DNA of 64,000 nucleotides from Vallitalea maricola (GTDB lineage: Bacteria > Bacillota > Clostridia > Lachnospirales > Vallitaleaceae), in contig NZ_BTPU01000037.1 in NCBI RefSeq assembly GCF_036985595.1, forward strand, positions 19,341 through 83,340. The letters run 5' to 3'. The translations under genes were made by a program, and so were the position numbers. Below are positions 16,724 to 26,159 of the stretch, piece after piece (position 1 is the first letter of the stretch; each line of letters opens with the position of its first letter). The notes under the pieces were generated by a model, which was not told where the DNA came from, did not search any database, and was given only the letters and a program-made list of their open reading frames with translations.

Positions 16724-18216
16724 TGAGACCCTCCTCCTAACATTGATGCTAGTGATGCACTTTGGCTGTTCATCATTTGAATTGCTTTTTCCATGGCAGT
16801 GAATTGTCTGTAATATCTTTCTTCTATGTCAGCTAACTTGTCCTCTAATACAGTTATTCTATCTTTGTAATCATCTATTTGATTGTCCATTTGTTTATCA
16901 TTAAAGAAAGTGAATGCACTACTTATCTCTGTTGATTTCATTTTTTCTTGCATTTTTGAGTACAGTTCATCCCCTATTGCATTTAATAAATCAGCTACTT
17001 GTTCTGGATCTTTCTCAATTGCTTCTTTTAATTTATTTGTTTTAGCAGCATATAGTGGATCATCTCCATCTCCATCAATATGTAAAAGACCTTTCTCAGT
17101 ATAATTTCCTGTTACAATTCCTAAATCAGATAAAAATCGATATTCAAGACCTGATGTATCCACCCCACTACTACTTCCAACAATACTTCTCATGGAATCT
17201 ACTAAACTAGTTAGAATATCATCTCTTCTTAATAATGAATCTTTAATCTTTTGTTCCCATAATTTTATATCATCTTCAGACATTGCTTGCTTTTCTTCTT
17301 GAGTAAGAGGTTCATATCCTACAACTCTATCCGCACCAAGTTTTTCATTAATTTCAACAATAATTTTATTATATTCAGTTATGAAATCTTTTACATTGTC
17401 ATACATAGCTTGTGTATCTTGATTAACAGTTATATTAGCATCACCTTTTGCTTTTAAGGTTAGAGTAAGACCATTAACAGTTATTTCATTACTATCAGAT
17501 ACTAATTCTGTTTCATTGTAGGTAAATATAGAATTTTCTCCATCAGTACCTACTTTACCTTCTAATCCTAAGGCTTTAATTAAATCGGTATCTCCACCTA
17601 CTTGAATCTTAACATCATCACCTTGATTCTTACTTGACATCATTACTCGGTCAAAATTACTATCAAATGAAATATTAACGTCTTCAACAGCTTTTTTAAT
17701 ATTATATACTATTTGAGCCATTGTATCATCTTTGCCTATAGTTATCTCTACTGGTGTTCCACCGTTTTTGGTTGTAATATTAATCTTTTTTTCAGTAGCT
17801 GCACCAAAATCCAATAATTCACTTATTTTAGTTGATGATTCTACATCTATGTCATTATTATCCTTATCTTTTGTTATTTTATCTCCTGTTAGGAAAGAAC
17901 CCTTTGCAAGTTGAGTTATAGTAACTGTATGAGTTCCCTCTGCAGCGTTTACATTAGCTTTAGCAGAAATAATGGAGTCATTAGAAGATACTGTAGTCTT
18001 TTCCATGAATGTTCCTTTAGATCTTAAGTTATAAACTTGTTTAGTATAGAAAGAATATAGTTTTTTATTCATTTCTTTCCAGATATCTTTTCTCCATTCA
18101 AGTTTTGTCTTCTGTTTTTTTACTTTGTCTACCTTCATTCTTTCTGCTTTCATTAGTTCTTTTATAATTTTGTCTGTTTCAAGTCCTGAAGCTAATCCTG
18201 AAAATCTTACTGCCAT
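16720..18216 (-). CDS. fliD: Flagellar cap protein FliD (HAP2)
   Basis: Forms the cap at the filament tip and guides flagellin insertion. The 498-residue form begins MAVRFSGLASGLETDKIIKE. The ATG at 18214-18216 is favoured over an in-frame GTG three codons earlier because AAGGAG lies 9 bases upstream. The N-terminal coiled region (MKAERMKVDKVKKQKTKLEW) and the C-terminal helices (MDNQIDDYKDRITVLEDKLA) match the FliD N and C domains that form the cap legs. Central residues show the variable D2-D3 composition. It is followed directly by fliS. Confidence 0.95.
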   Translation of the reverse strand: MAVRFSGLASGLETDKIIKELMKAERMKVDKVKKQKTKLEWRKDIWKEMNKKLYSFYTKQVYNLRSKGTFMEKTTVSSNDSIISAKANVNAAEGTHTVTITQLAKGSFLTGDKITKDKDNNDIDVESSTKISELLDFGAATEKKINITTKNGGTPVEITIGKDDTMAQIVYNIKKAVEDVNISFDSNFDRVMMSSKNQGDDVKIQVGGDTDLIKALGLEGKVGTDGENSIFTYNETELVSDSNEITVNGLTLTLKAKGDANITVNQDTQAMYDNVKDFITEYNKIIVEINEKLGADRVVGYEPLTQEEKQAMSEDDIKLWEQKIKDSLLRRDDILTSLVDSMRSIVGSSSGVDTSGLEYRFLSDLGIVTGNYTEKGLLHIDGDGDDPLYAAKTNKLKEAIEKDPEQVADLLNAIGDELYSKMQEKMKSTEISSAFTFFNDKQMDNQIDDYKDRITVLEDKLADIEERYYRQFTAMEKAIQMMNSQSASLASMLGGGSQ

Positions 18217-18228
18217 ATTAATCACTCC

Positions 18229-18603
18229 TTATCTTTTCTCATCAACAAAAATCCCAGCCATTTCCCATAACTTTGCAACCATATCTAATATTTTTTCAGA
18301 TGGAATCTCTCTTATAACAGAATCATCTTCTGTATTAATTACTTTAACCATAATTTGTTTTGTTTTTTCATGTATAGAAAATTTTAATCTTCGGTCATAT
18401 ACTTTAAAGTGTTTATTAGCCTTTTCTATAGCTTCTATTACTTCATGTTCTTCAATTTGTTGTTTACTGTCAATATTTATTGGCACATCACGAGCAATTT
18501 CATCCTTAACTTTTTCTACTTTTACAGATGAACTGACTTCCTTTTTCATATCAACTTGAGAGTTTGAATTATACATATTTGCGGTATTACATTCAATTCT
18601 CAT
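18229..18603 (-). CDS. flaG: FlaG-family flagellar protein
   Basis: A 124-residue protein with a variable N-terminus and the conserved FlaG domain in its second half: FKVYDRRLKFSIHEKTKQIM, then VIREIPSEKILDMVAKLWEM. FlaG influences filament length in other bacteria. AAGGAGG lies 8-9 bases before the ATG. It opens the flaG-fliD-fliS string and lies 12 bases before fliD; a possible sigma-28 promoter is just upstream. Confidence 0.93.
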   Translation of the reverse strand: MRIECNTANMYNSNSQVDMKKEVSSSVKVEKVKDEIARDVPINIDSKQQIEEHEVIEAIEKANKHFKVYDRRLKFSIHEKTKQIMVKVINTEDDSVIREIPSEKILDMVAKLWEMAGIFVDEKR

Positions 18604-18643
18604 TATTAAAAACCTCCTTATTTAATGTTCTCATCTGTATAAT

Positions 18644-18670
18644 ATATCGTAAGTTTAATGTAATAACTTA
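18644..18670 (-). promoter_or_regulatory. Possible sigma-28 promoter before flaG
   Basis: On the minus strand TAAG, a 15-base spacer and TACGATAT resemble the flagellar sigma-28 consensus TAAA-N15-GCCGATAA. It ends about 40 bases upstream of the flaG ATG. The match is weaker than the one before flgM. Confidence 0.5.
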
Positions 18671-18710
18671 ACAGTTTTATCAGTTAATTGCATAGAAAAA
18701 TATTTCGTCC

Positions 18711-20012
18711 TTAAGAAAAGTACTGTTTAAAGTTCTTTAATATATATTGGATTTGCTTATCTCCAATTCCTGGCCAAACTCCAATCCAAAAAGTATTCTT
18801 CATAATCATATCTGTGTTTTTCAATTCTGTAGCAACTCTATACTCCACTTTATTTTCTGTAAATAATGGTTGTTTTAATATATTACCCGCAAATAGCAAT
18901 CTTGTACCAACTTTGTTCTCCTCTAAAAATTGTATAAGAGAATTTCTAGTATATTTATTATTCTCCTTAATCGTTATAGGAAATCCAAACCAACTTGGTT
19001 CAGTGTTCTTTGTAGGTTCTGGTAGAATTAAAAATCCATTTAGGTCTTTTAACCCTTCATATATTTTACAAAAATTATTTTTTCTCTTTTCAATAAATGC
19101 TGGTAATTTCTTTAGCTGTGATACACCTATAGCAGCTTGCATATCTGTAACCTTAAGATTATAGCCAAAATGAGAATATACATATTTGTGATCATATCCC
19201 ATTGGAAGCTCTCCATGCTGTTGCGTAAATCTATGTCCACAACAATTATCCTTTCCTGGAGGACATATACAATCTCTTCCCCAATCTCTAATAGAACGAA
19301 TTATATTATGTAACTGTATATCATTAGTAACTACAGCTCCTCCTTCACCCATTGTTATATGATGCGCAGGATAAAAGCTATATGTAGATATGTGTCCAAA
19401 GGTTCCTGTATATTTACCATCGTATTTAGAACCTAACGCATCACAATTATCTTCAATAATCCATAAATCATGTTTCTTTGCAAACTCAATTATCTTGTTT
19501 AAATCAAAAGGATTTCCTAATGTATGTGCTACAATTATGGCTCTTGTTTTTTCAGATAATGCTTTTTCTAAATCATTAACTTTAATATTATATGTTCTCA
19601 GTTCTACATCTACGAATACAGGAATTAATCCATTCTGTATAATTGGTGCTACAGTAGTTGGAAAACCCGCAGCAACAGTTATTACTTCATCACCCTTTTT
19701 TAATCTTCTCTTACCCAATTTATGTGAAGTCAGAGCTGATACAGCTAATAAATTTGCAGAGGAGCCAGAATTTACAAGAGATGTATATTTTACTCCTAAG
19801 AACTTAGATAATTCTTTTTCAAATTTATCTCCGTATCTTCCAGATGTTAACCACATATCAAGAGATGCATCAATTAAATTAGTTAAATCACACTCATCTA
19901 CAACTTTTCCTGAAGCTGGTATATAAGTCTTCCCAGAAATAAACTCTGTTCTTTGTTGATCTTGTTTGTAATAATCTACAACCTTTTCAAATATTTGTGC
20001 TCTATCAATCAT
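18711..20012 (-). CDS. rfbH: CDP-4-keto-6-deoxy-D-glucose 3-dehydratase (RfbH/DdhC, E1)
   Basis: PMP-dependent, iron-sulfur enzyme that removes the C3 hydroxyl from CDP-4-keto-6-deoxyglucose on the way to 3,6-dideoxyhexoses. It has the fold of DegT/DnrJ/EryC1 aminotransferases, but the catalytic lysine is replaced by histidine (SFYPAHHITMGEGG near residue 215), the hallmark of E1. A cysteine cluster near residue 250 (DCICPPGKDNCCGHRF) fits the [2Fe-2S] site. The ATG at 20010-20012 is preferred; a GTG three codons earlier is in frame. It overlaps the rfbG end by 8 bases. No gene for its reductase partner (DdhD/E3) is visible in this window. Confidence 0.93.
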   Translation of the reverse strand: MIDRAQIFEKVVDYYKQDQQRTEFISGKTYIPASGKVVDECDLTNLIDASLDMWLTSGRYGDKFEKELSKFLGVKYTSLVNSGSSANLLAVSALTSHKLGKRRLKKGDEVITVAAGFPTTVAPIIQNGLIPVFVDVELRTYNIKVNDLEKALSEKTRAIIVAHTLGNPFDLNKIIEFAKKHDLWIIEDNCDALGSKYDGKYTGTFGHISTYSFYPAHHITMGEGGAVVTNDIQLHNIIRSIRDWGRDCICPPGKDNCCGHRFTQQHGELPMGYDHKYVYSHFGYNLKVTDMQAAIGVSQLKKLPAFIEKRKNNFCKIYEGLKDLNGFLILPEPTKNTEPSWFGFPITIKENNKYTRNSLIQFLEENKVGTRLLFAGNILKQPLFTENKVEYRVATELKNTDMIMKNTFWIGVWPGIGDKQIQYILKNFKQYFS

Positions 20013-21102
20013 TTTCCTCACTCCATGTTAGCCCTTGTTTCTTTGCTTCTTTTTCATAATCTTCTATCTGTCTTAAAGTATATTCATATATATTTTTATT
20101 ACCATTTACATAATAATGTTCATACCATTTAATTGTATATTCAAGAGCTTTATTTACTGTATACACAGGTCTCCATTTTAAATAAGTATTGACTTTACTT
20201 ATATCAAGTTTTAAGAGATTTGCTTCATGGGGATTATCCCCTTTATCTATTTCTATAGTTCCCTTACCCCAAACGTCTATGGCAGATTTTAATATATCCT
20301 CTACAGTTAAAACATCACTATCTTTCGGTCCAAAATTCCAAGCACTACTATAAGTTTCTCTATTATCTAACATTAATGCTCCAATCCATAAGTATCCTGA
20401 TAATGGTTCTAGGACGTGTTGCCAAGGTCTTGTAGCGTAAGGATTTCTTATTCTTATAGATTTATCTTTAGTGACTGCTCTAACAAAATCAGGTATTAAT
20501 CTATCTTCTGCCCAATCACCACCACCAATTACATTTCCTGCTCTAGCAGTTGATAATGCTATACCTCTTTCATTAAAAAAACTATTTCTGTATGCAGATA
20601 CAATAAGTTCTACGCAACCTTTACTAGAACTATAAGGATCATATCCACCCATAGAATCATTTTCTCGATATCCATAAGGCCATTCCTTATTTTCATAGCA
20701 TTTATCTGTGGTGACCACAACTACTGATTTAACACTATCTGTATTTTTAGCAGCTTCTAGTAAATTAACTGTTCCCATGATATTTGTTTCATATGTTTCA
20801 ATAGGGCATTTATAAGATTGTCTTACTAAAGGTTGAGCTGCTAAATGAAAAACTATATCTGGTTTATGTTTTTGAAATTGAGTTAGTAAAAAATTGTAGT
20901 CTCTAACATCACCTATTATATTTGTAATTTTATCTTCTAAATTACATATGTTAAACATAGATGGATTTGTCGCAGGCTCTAAGGAATATCCTATTACGTT
21001 TGCGCCTAATCTTTGAAGCCATATAGAGAGCCAAGTACCTTTAAAACCTGTTGCACCTGTTATAAGAACATTTTTATTCTTATAGTTGTTTTTAAAAACC
21101 AT
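20005..21102 (-). CDS. rfbG: CDP-glucose 4,6-dehydratase
   Basis: Short-chain dehydrogenase/reductase of the extended type that converts CDP-glucose to CDP-4-keto-6-deoxyglucose. It is 365 residues with the NAD motif GATGFKGTW, the catalytic YGYREND/YxxxK-type region (DPYSSSKGCVE) and the substrate-specific block RIRNPYATRPWQHVLEPLSG. It sits immediately before rfbH. With rfbF at 32488-33267 it makes up the first three steps of the CDP-3,6-dideoxyhexose pathway, although about 11 kb of other genes separate them. Confidence 0.95.
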   Translation of the reverse strand: MVFKNNYKNKNVLITGATGFKGTWLSIWLQRLGANVIGYSLEPATNPSMFNICNLEDKITNIIGDVRDYNFLLTQFQKHKPDIVFHLAAQPLVRQSYKCPIETYETNIMGTVNLLEAAKNTDSVKSVVVVTTDKCYENKEWPYGYRENDSMGGYDPYSSSKGCVELIVSAYRNSFFNERGIALSTARAGNVIGGGDWAEDRLIPDFVRAVTKDKSIRIRNPYATRPWQHVLEPLSGYLWIGALMLDNRETYSSAWNFGPKDSDVLTVEDILKSAIDVWGKGTIEIDKGDNPHEANLLKLDISKVNTYLKWRPVYTVNKALEYTIKWYEHYYVNGNKNIYEYTLRQIEDYEKEAKKQGLTWSEEND

Positions 21103-21116
21103 TAATTAATCGCTCC

Positions 21117-22799
21117 TTAAAAGCTTTTTAAAATCATCCATTGTCCTGATTCTATTACATCATTAAATTTTAATTTTATTACATCTTTTAATTCTTTCTG
21201 TTGTATTTTAATCGCTAATATTCCATCTTCAACAATGTTATTTTTTAACTTATCTAAAATCTTTAAAGGATTTTCATATGTTTCAAATTTACTTTCTATT
21301 ATAATATACTTAAATTTTTCATTACTAAAAAAGCTATTTAAATCTTCAATAGAAGGTACATATTCTGCTATATCAGATACACCCTTCAAATCTTGAATAT
21401 AACAATGTTCATCAGTTATATTATAAATTTTAACTTTTAAATTATGTACATTTTCTTTAATACTTTCTTTTACTTTAAGAGGATTACTTCCAATTCCGCA
21501 ATTAATACCTAAAACATTTAAATCGTTAATTTCATTACAAGGTAAATATTTAAATAAATCTGGTTCCCAACAAAATCCAACTCCCCATGGATCTATTCCA
21601 AAAATTTCAAGGAACTCTTTTCTTCCATCTAAATAATAGGCATTAAATCCCTTATTACCATTATTATCTACATATTTTGATATATCATTTTTCAAAGTTA
21701 TACTTCCAAAATGATAACAATATGCATCTTTTGCCAACATCATTTTATACCCATTTCGCCTTAATAAAAATGATAACTTGTCATCAGGGAATGACATATT
21801 TTTAAATGTGTGCAAATAACCTCCCCAACCTATACCATTCATAGAAAAAAAAACTTTACTTCTTTTTAAATCTATAGGATTACATAGCTTTGCTCTTTGC
21901 TCCCATCTAAATTTATCCCTTTTATTATTTTGTAATGCAAAATTATACATTTCGTCAATCGATTTATAATCTGAAAATATTTGTTGTAGATTGCTAATGT
22001 TAGGAGTACTTGGAACTACCCAAGCAATACTATTATCACTTTCCATACATGCAATCATGTTTTGTATTGTATTGTTGGCTATTAATACATCATTACTTAC
22101 TGATAAAACATATTTTCCTTCTACAATTCTATAAACTGCACTTAATCCAACACCATTTTTACAAATATCAAGTTGTTTTGTAGGACTAATTGATTCAAAA
22201 TATTCTTTTGTACCATCTGACGATCCATGATTTACAAGAATCAATTCATAGGTTAAACCTTTAGGAATATTTTTTAACAAACTATCTATACATAATTTTG
22301 TATAATCTAATTTATTGTATCCAGTAATAATTATAGAAATATCATATTTATATGATTGCATCTCCTCAGACCTATCAATAAATTTATTTGAACACATATT
22401 GATCATTTCATTAGAATAATAATCAATCATTTTAGTTTTATTTGGATAAATACAACTAAAAAAATAGAGTTTTAGCTTCATATCTATCAATAGAGGTATA
22501 ACTTCAAATTCTATTTTTTCACTCATTCTAAGCGATCTTGATGTATATAATAATTTTAATCTATTGAAAGAATAAATAATATTTTCACACATAATATCCA
22601 TCTTATATACATTTTCGCTATTTTTCAACATCAATATTTCATCATATATAGCATTTAATGAATCCACCATATCTTTAAAAATTATTTCAAACTCAAAATA
22701 ATTGTGTTCAACATATACTTTATTTAGATATTCAGAGGCTTCAATTAAGGTATCAACAATTTCAAGTATTTTAGAAATTATTATTTTATTTTTAATCAT
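21117..22799 (-). CDS. GT2-family glycosyltransferase with helical N-terminus and methyltransferase-like C-terminus
   Basis: 560 residues in three parts. Residues 1-150 are helical and unassigned. Residues 155-400 are a GT-A glycosyltransferase domain (YDISIIITGYNKLDYTKLCI, then NHGSSDGTKEYF). The position of the metal-binding DxD reads SND (LSVSNDVLI), which is unusual but known in the superfamily. Residues 428-560 look like a Rossmann SAM-methyltransferase fold (LNVLGINCGIGSNPLKVKES, then KYIIIESKFE). It could transfer and also modify a sugar, or the last domain may be structural. Acceptor and donor unknown. Confidence 0.7.
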   Translation of the reverse strand: MIKNKIIISKILEIVDTLIEASEYLNKVYVEHNYFEFEIIFKDMVDSLNAIYDEILMLKNSENVYKMDIMCENIIYSFNRLKLLYTSRSLRMSEKIEFEVIPLLIDMKLKLYFFSCIYPNKTKMIDYYSNEMINMCSNKFIDRSEEMQSYKYDISIIITGYNKLDYTKLCIDSLLKNIPKGLTYELILVNHGSSDGTKEYFESISPTKQLDICKNGVGLSAVYRIVEGKYVLSVSNDVLIANNTIQNMIACMESDNSIAWVVPSTPNISNLQQIFSDYKSIDEMYNFALQNNKRDKFRWEQRAKLCNPIDLKRSKVFFSMNGIGWGGYLHTFKNMSFPDDKLSFLLRRNGYKMMLAKDAYCYHFGSITLKNDISKYVDNNGNKGFNAYYLDGRKEFLEIFGIDPWGVGFCWEPDLFKYLPCNEINDLNVLGINCGIGSNPLKVKESIKENVHNLKVKIYNITDEHCYIQDLKGVSDIAEYVPSIEDLNSFFSNEKFKYIIIESKFETYENPLKILDKLKNNIVEDGILAIKIQQKELKDVIKLKFNDVIESGQWMILKSF

Positions 22800-22820
22800 G
22801 GCAACTCCTTATATAATTGT

Positions 22821-24116
22821 TTATTTTATTATTTTATATTCATTTCCAAAACAAAGGCAATAATATTTTTGATTTCTTGAATTCCTAAATAACTCTCTAG
22901 CTTCAATACAAGATGAATTACCTGTAGCAATAATACACACCTCATTATAATTATCTATTTGGTCTAATCTTTCTGATACCAAACCATGAAAATTAATATC
23001 TCTATATTTATCAAAAACTGCTACTAACTGTGCATTAGGAAAATTCTTTAAAATATATTCATAAACTAAATCAGTAATTTGTGTTACACCCCAGAATGCA
23101 TATTTTATATTTTCTTTCTTATTCCAATATTTATCTGCATGTTTTTTTATATTTTCAGTATAAAAAAGTACATATTCTTTTTTATCTCTATTTTCATAAA
23201 AACTACTTATCATGTACAATTCATTATATTTACTATATGTTTCTTTAATACGCTTAGCTGAAGTTTCTAGAATACATTTTTTCATATCTTCAAAATTTAT
23301 TGAAGCAGGATTCCAATTTATTTCTTCATATTCTTGTTCAGATTTAAAATCAATTAACTTTTCTATCCATGAAAAGGTGTAACTAAATTTATCTTTAACA
23401 AAAATTACTGGTATACCCATAGCCATGCATGGGGACGCACAATGAAGTCGTGAAGTTACAACTAAAGCAGCTTCCTCTTTATACTTATTTAATCTATTTT
23501 TAGTAAATTTATCTATTTTTATACCTTCAATAGAATTATCTATATTTCCATAATATTGATGTGTTAGATATTCTACATTATTTAATAAATCCTTAGGTAT
23601 GTAGTTATATAAACTTTTAGGAATATCTACCAAAAATACTTTATTCATTTTTTCAGGATTGAATTCTCTTTTAGGAAATGTTGCTGTTAAACAACCATTT
23701 AAATATGCTGGGATGTTTACTTGTCTAAACAAGTTTAATGTATATTCATCTCTACATCCAATAGGAGCATATTGTCTCAAATATTCTAACTCTTCTTGTG
23801 AAAAATTAAGACTAATACAGCTTATACCAATAAACACAGGTATAATTTTCGGCGAAAATCTTAACTGTCTTTTTCCGTAATCAGAATTAAATAATATAAA
23901 ATTCAAAGGTAAAATTACATATTCCCCTTCATAACTATCCAAATCATAATATTCAATTCTAATAATCTCTTCTTCTTTTATTCCCATATGTCTATATAAA
24001 TTATCTACAGCCAATATTTGCATATAATCTCCAATGTTAATAACTCTTTCAGATTTAATACCCTTTTTGGAAGTATAAACATTTCCTCTGAAATGGTCTA
24101 GATTAGCATATCTCAT
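22821..24116 (-). CDS. Polysaccharide pyruvyl transferase-family protein with C-terminal nucleotide-binding-like domain
   Basis: 431 residues. The first 300 match the polysaccharide pyruvyl transferase family: INIGDYMQILAVDNLY, GCRDEYTLNLFRQ near residue 120 and TSRLHCASPCMAMGIPVIFV near residue 220. This family adds ketal pyruvate or acts as a glycosyltransferase-like fold. Residues 335-431 (YAFWGVTQITDLVYEYI, then QLVAVFDKYR) look like the Rossmann segment found at the start of some FkbM proteins in the same cluster. Product unknown. Confidence 0.7.
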   Translation of the reverse strand: MRYANLDHFRGNVYTSKKGIKSERVINIGDYMQILAVDNLYRHMGIKEEEIIRIEYYDLDSYEGEYVILPLNFILFNSDYGKRQLRFSPKIIPVFIGISCISLNFSQEELEYLRQYAPIGCRDEYTLNLFRQVNIPAYLNGCLTATFPKREFNPEKMNKVFLVDIPKSLYNYIPKDLLNNVEYLTHQYYGNIDNSIEGIKIDKFTKNRLNKYKEEAALVVTSRLHCASPCMAMGIPVIFVKDKFSYTFSWIEKLIDFKSEQEYEEINWNPASINFEDMKKCILETSAKRIKETYSKYNELYMISSFYENRDKKEYVLFYTENIKKHADKYWNKKENIKYAFWGVTQITDLVYEYILKNFPNAQLVAVFDKYRDINFHGLVSERLDQIDNYNEVCIIATGNSSCIEARELFRNSRNQKYYCLCFGNEYKIIK

Positions 24117-24160
24117 ATTGAATCTCCTTTAAAATATATATTATAAAAAACTACATTTTT

Positions 24161-25192
24161 TTATTTAAATTTATCAATAGAAACTCCCGTTAAGTCATCT
24201 TCTGGTTGATCTCTTAAAGGTATTTCACAATTTTTACAGCTATTATTTAAGTATCTTTTGTTTTCTAACTGCATTTTTCTAAATTCATATAGTTTCTTTC
24301 CATTCCATATTTCTTCTAATGTATTTTCCATTATATTACCTACCTTTGTTGCTCTTAGCCAATCTGCACAGCATACAACTACATCTCCATTACTTTTTAC
24401 AGTTAAATGATCAAAAGGATATCTACATGGTTTGTATCTTTTAAAATAGTATAAATCATGAATATTTTTATTGACTTCTAAACTATTTTCACCATACAAG
24501 TTTTTTAAAACATCTTCACCAAAATTTGAATTCATTGGTTTATCTATAAAAACTTCATCTACAATATCTTGATAATTTTCTATAAATATCTTGTTTTCTT
24601 CATCATTATATGTATCAATAATTTTAGCTTGTATAAAAGGTTTAACAGAGTTAAGTTTATCTTTAATTTGTTTCAATTCACAAACATTATGTCTTATAGT
24701 TGATGGTGTTATATTTGATCTTGTAATGTGTTCATTTTTTTCTTTTATAACAGAATAAATAGAAATTCTTAGATAATCTAATCCATATTGAATCAATTCT
24801 TTAGATATTTGTTTATTTAACAAACTTCCATTAGTAGTAATTTCTATAACTTCACTTAAATTTTCTTCTTTAAGTTTTTTAACCATTTTACATATATTTT
24901 TATTTAATAAAGGCTCGCCCATTGAATATAATTTTATAACCTTCAATTTTGAATTTCCCCATTGTTTAAGGTCTTCTACAATTTTATTAAAACATTGATT
25001 ATTCATATTCAATAACGGACCAGCCATTTTCTTATAATTTTCAGAACTATGATGGCACATAACACATTTAAAATTACATAAATTTGATGGTTCAATTGAT
25101 ATACAAAATGGTTTTTCCAAAGGTAAAACATCCTTTAATACAGTCCTATTATTTTTATACTTTGCCGAAAAAGGTTTTAATTCATTAGACAT
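24161..25192 (-). CDS. Radical SAM/SPASM-domain protein
   Basis: 343 residues. The radical SAM cluster is C39-x3-C43-x2-C46 (LCNFKCVMCHHSS). A SPASM-type C-terminus has cysteines in CRYPFDHL, VVVCCADW and SCKNCEIPLRD, so auxiliary iron-sulfur clusters are likely. SPASM enzymes modify peptides or, in some glycan clusters, sugars. Inside this sugar-gene run it may modify a sugar (epimerisation or dehydration) or the flagellin peptide. The substrate cannot be told from the sequence. Confidence 0.85.
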   Translation of the reverse strand: MSNELKPFSAKYKNNRTVLKDVLPLEKPFCISIEPSNLCNFKCVMCHHSSENYKKMAGPLLNMNNQCFNKIVEDLKQWGNSKLKVIKLYSMGEPLLNKNICKMVKKLKEENLSEVIEITTNGSLLNKQISKELIQYGLDYLRISIYSVIKEKNEHITRSNITPSTIRHNVCELKQIKDKLNSVKPFIQAKIIDTYNDEENKIFIENYQDIVDEVFIDKPMNSNFGEDVLKNLYGENSLEVNKNIHDLYYFKRYKPCRYPFDHLTVKSNGDVVVCCADWLRATKVGNIMENTLEEIWNGKKLYEFRKMQLENKRYLNNSCKNCEIPLRDQPEDDLTGVSIDKFK

Positions 25193-25216
25193 GTTATCAT
25201 TCTCCTTTATTAATAT

Positions 25217-26155
25217 CTAATACACTAATTGTTTGATTATATTTCTATGTTTATTTTGATGTAAAAAGAAATAATTTGTTTCTATTGTATTTTCATTAAT
25301 AGTTTTTATTTGTTTTAATTGTTTATTTTTTATTATAAAACATTCATAATCTATGTCGCTAAAGAAATCTATTATTTTATTAGGGTGGTATCCAAATTTA
25401 GCAGACCACTTTCTTAACATTTCAGAAAAAATAACAGGTTTAAATCTTTTAATAGTATCTAAACCTCCTTGATATACAAACAGTTCAGAACCTTCAACAT
25501 CACATTTAATGAAATCCAATTTTTTAATATTATTATCAGTTATGAATGTATCCATTTTTTTTACCTTACATTTAACTTTTTCTGTCAATTCATTTTGTCT
25601 TATATCTATAATAGAAGAGGCTCCTGATTCAATCTTATTATAAAAAAATTCTAATATTTTATCATCATTATAAAATCCTAAGTTATATATATTTTGCGTC
25701 ATTAGACCATTAAGTTCTAAATTTCTTTTTAATTGGTTACAGGTTTTGTTAATAGGTTCGAATGAATACACCATACTATTTTTTATATTTTTCAAGATAT
25801 TAATTGTATACCATCCTAAATTTGCTCCGACATCAAATATAACACTATTATCTTCAAGCATATTTATTATTTTTAATGATATTTCTAGTTCTTCTTGTTC
25901 ATAATTTCCATTATTTAAAATACTAACTATAACTGCACCAGCATCCGTTTCATTTAACTTCATTTTTAATTCATGATTATAGTTATTTATCGTTATAATT
26001 ACTTCTTCTTTACCAATATCTATATTTTGGACTATACTTGACTGTAATAATTTTGTATAATCTATTAATATTTCATGCATCTTAAATAACCTTTGGCTAT
26101 ATTGTTTTTTGTTTAATTTCCCATTATTATAATCTTCCATTATTTCTTGCAACAT
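25217..26155 (-). CDS. FkbM-family methyltransferase
   Basis: 312 residues. The SAM-binding motif I is VIFDVGANLGWYTINIL near residue 107, followed by YSFEPINKTCNQLKRNLELN and the LDFIKCDVEGSELFVYQGG block, all diagnostic of FkbM methyltransferases. These usually O-methylate sugars. An N-terminal helical stretch of about 80 residues precedes the fold. It ends close to the radical SAM gene and starts 4 bases after the stop of the epimerase gene, so the block is one operon. Confidence 0.9.
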   Translation of the reverse strand: MLQEIMEDYNNGKLNKKQYSQRLFKMHEILIDYTKLLQSSIVQNIDIGKEEVIITINNYNHELKMKLNETDAGAVIVSILNNGNYEQEELEISLKIINMLEDNSVIFDVGANLGWYTINILKNIKNSMVYSFEPINKTCNQLKRNLELNGLMTQNIYNLGFYNDDKILEFFYNKIESGASSIIDIRQNELTEKVKCKVKKMDTFITDNNIKKLDFIKCDVEGSELFVYQGGLDTIKRFKPVIFSEMLRKWSAKFGYHPNKIIDFFSDIDYECFIIKNKQLKQIKTINENTIETNYFFLHQNKHRNIIKQLVY

Positions 26156-26159
26156 TTAA

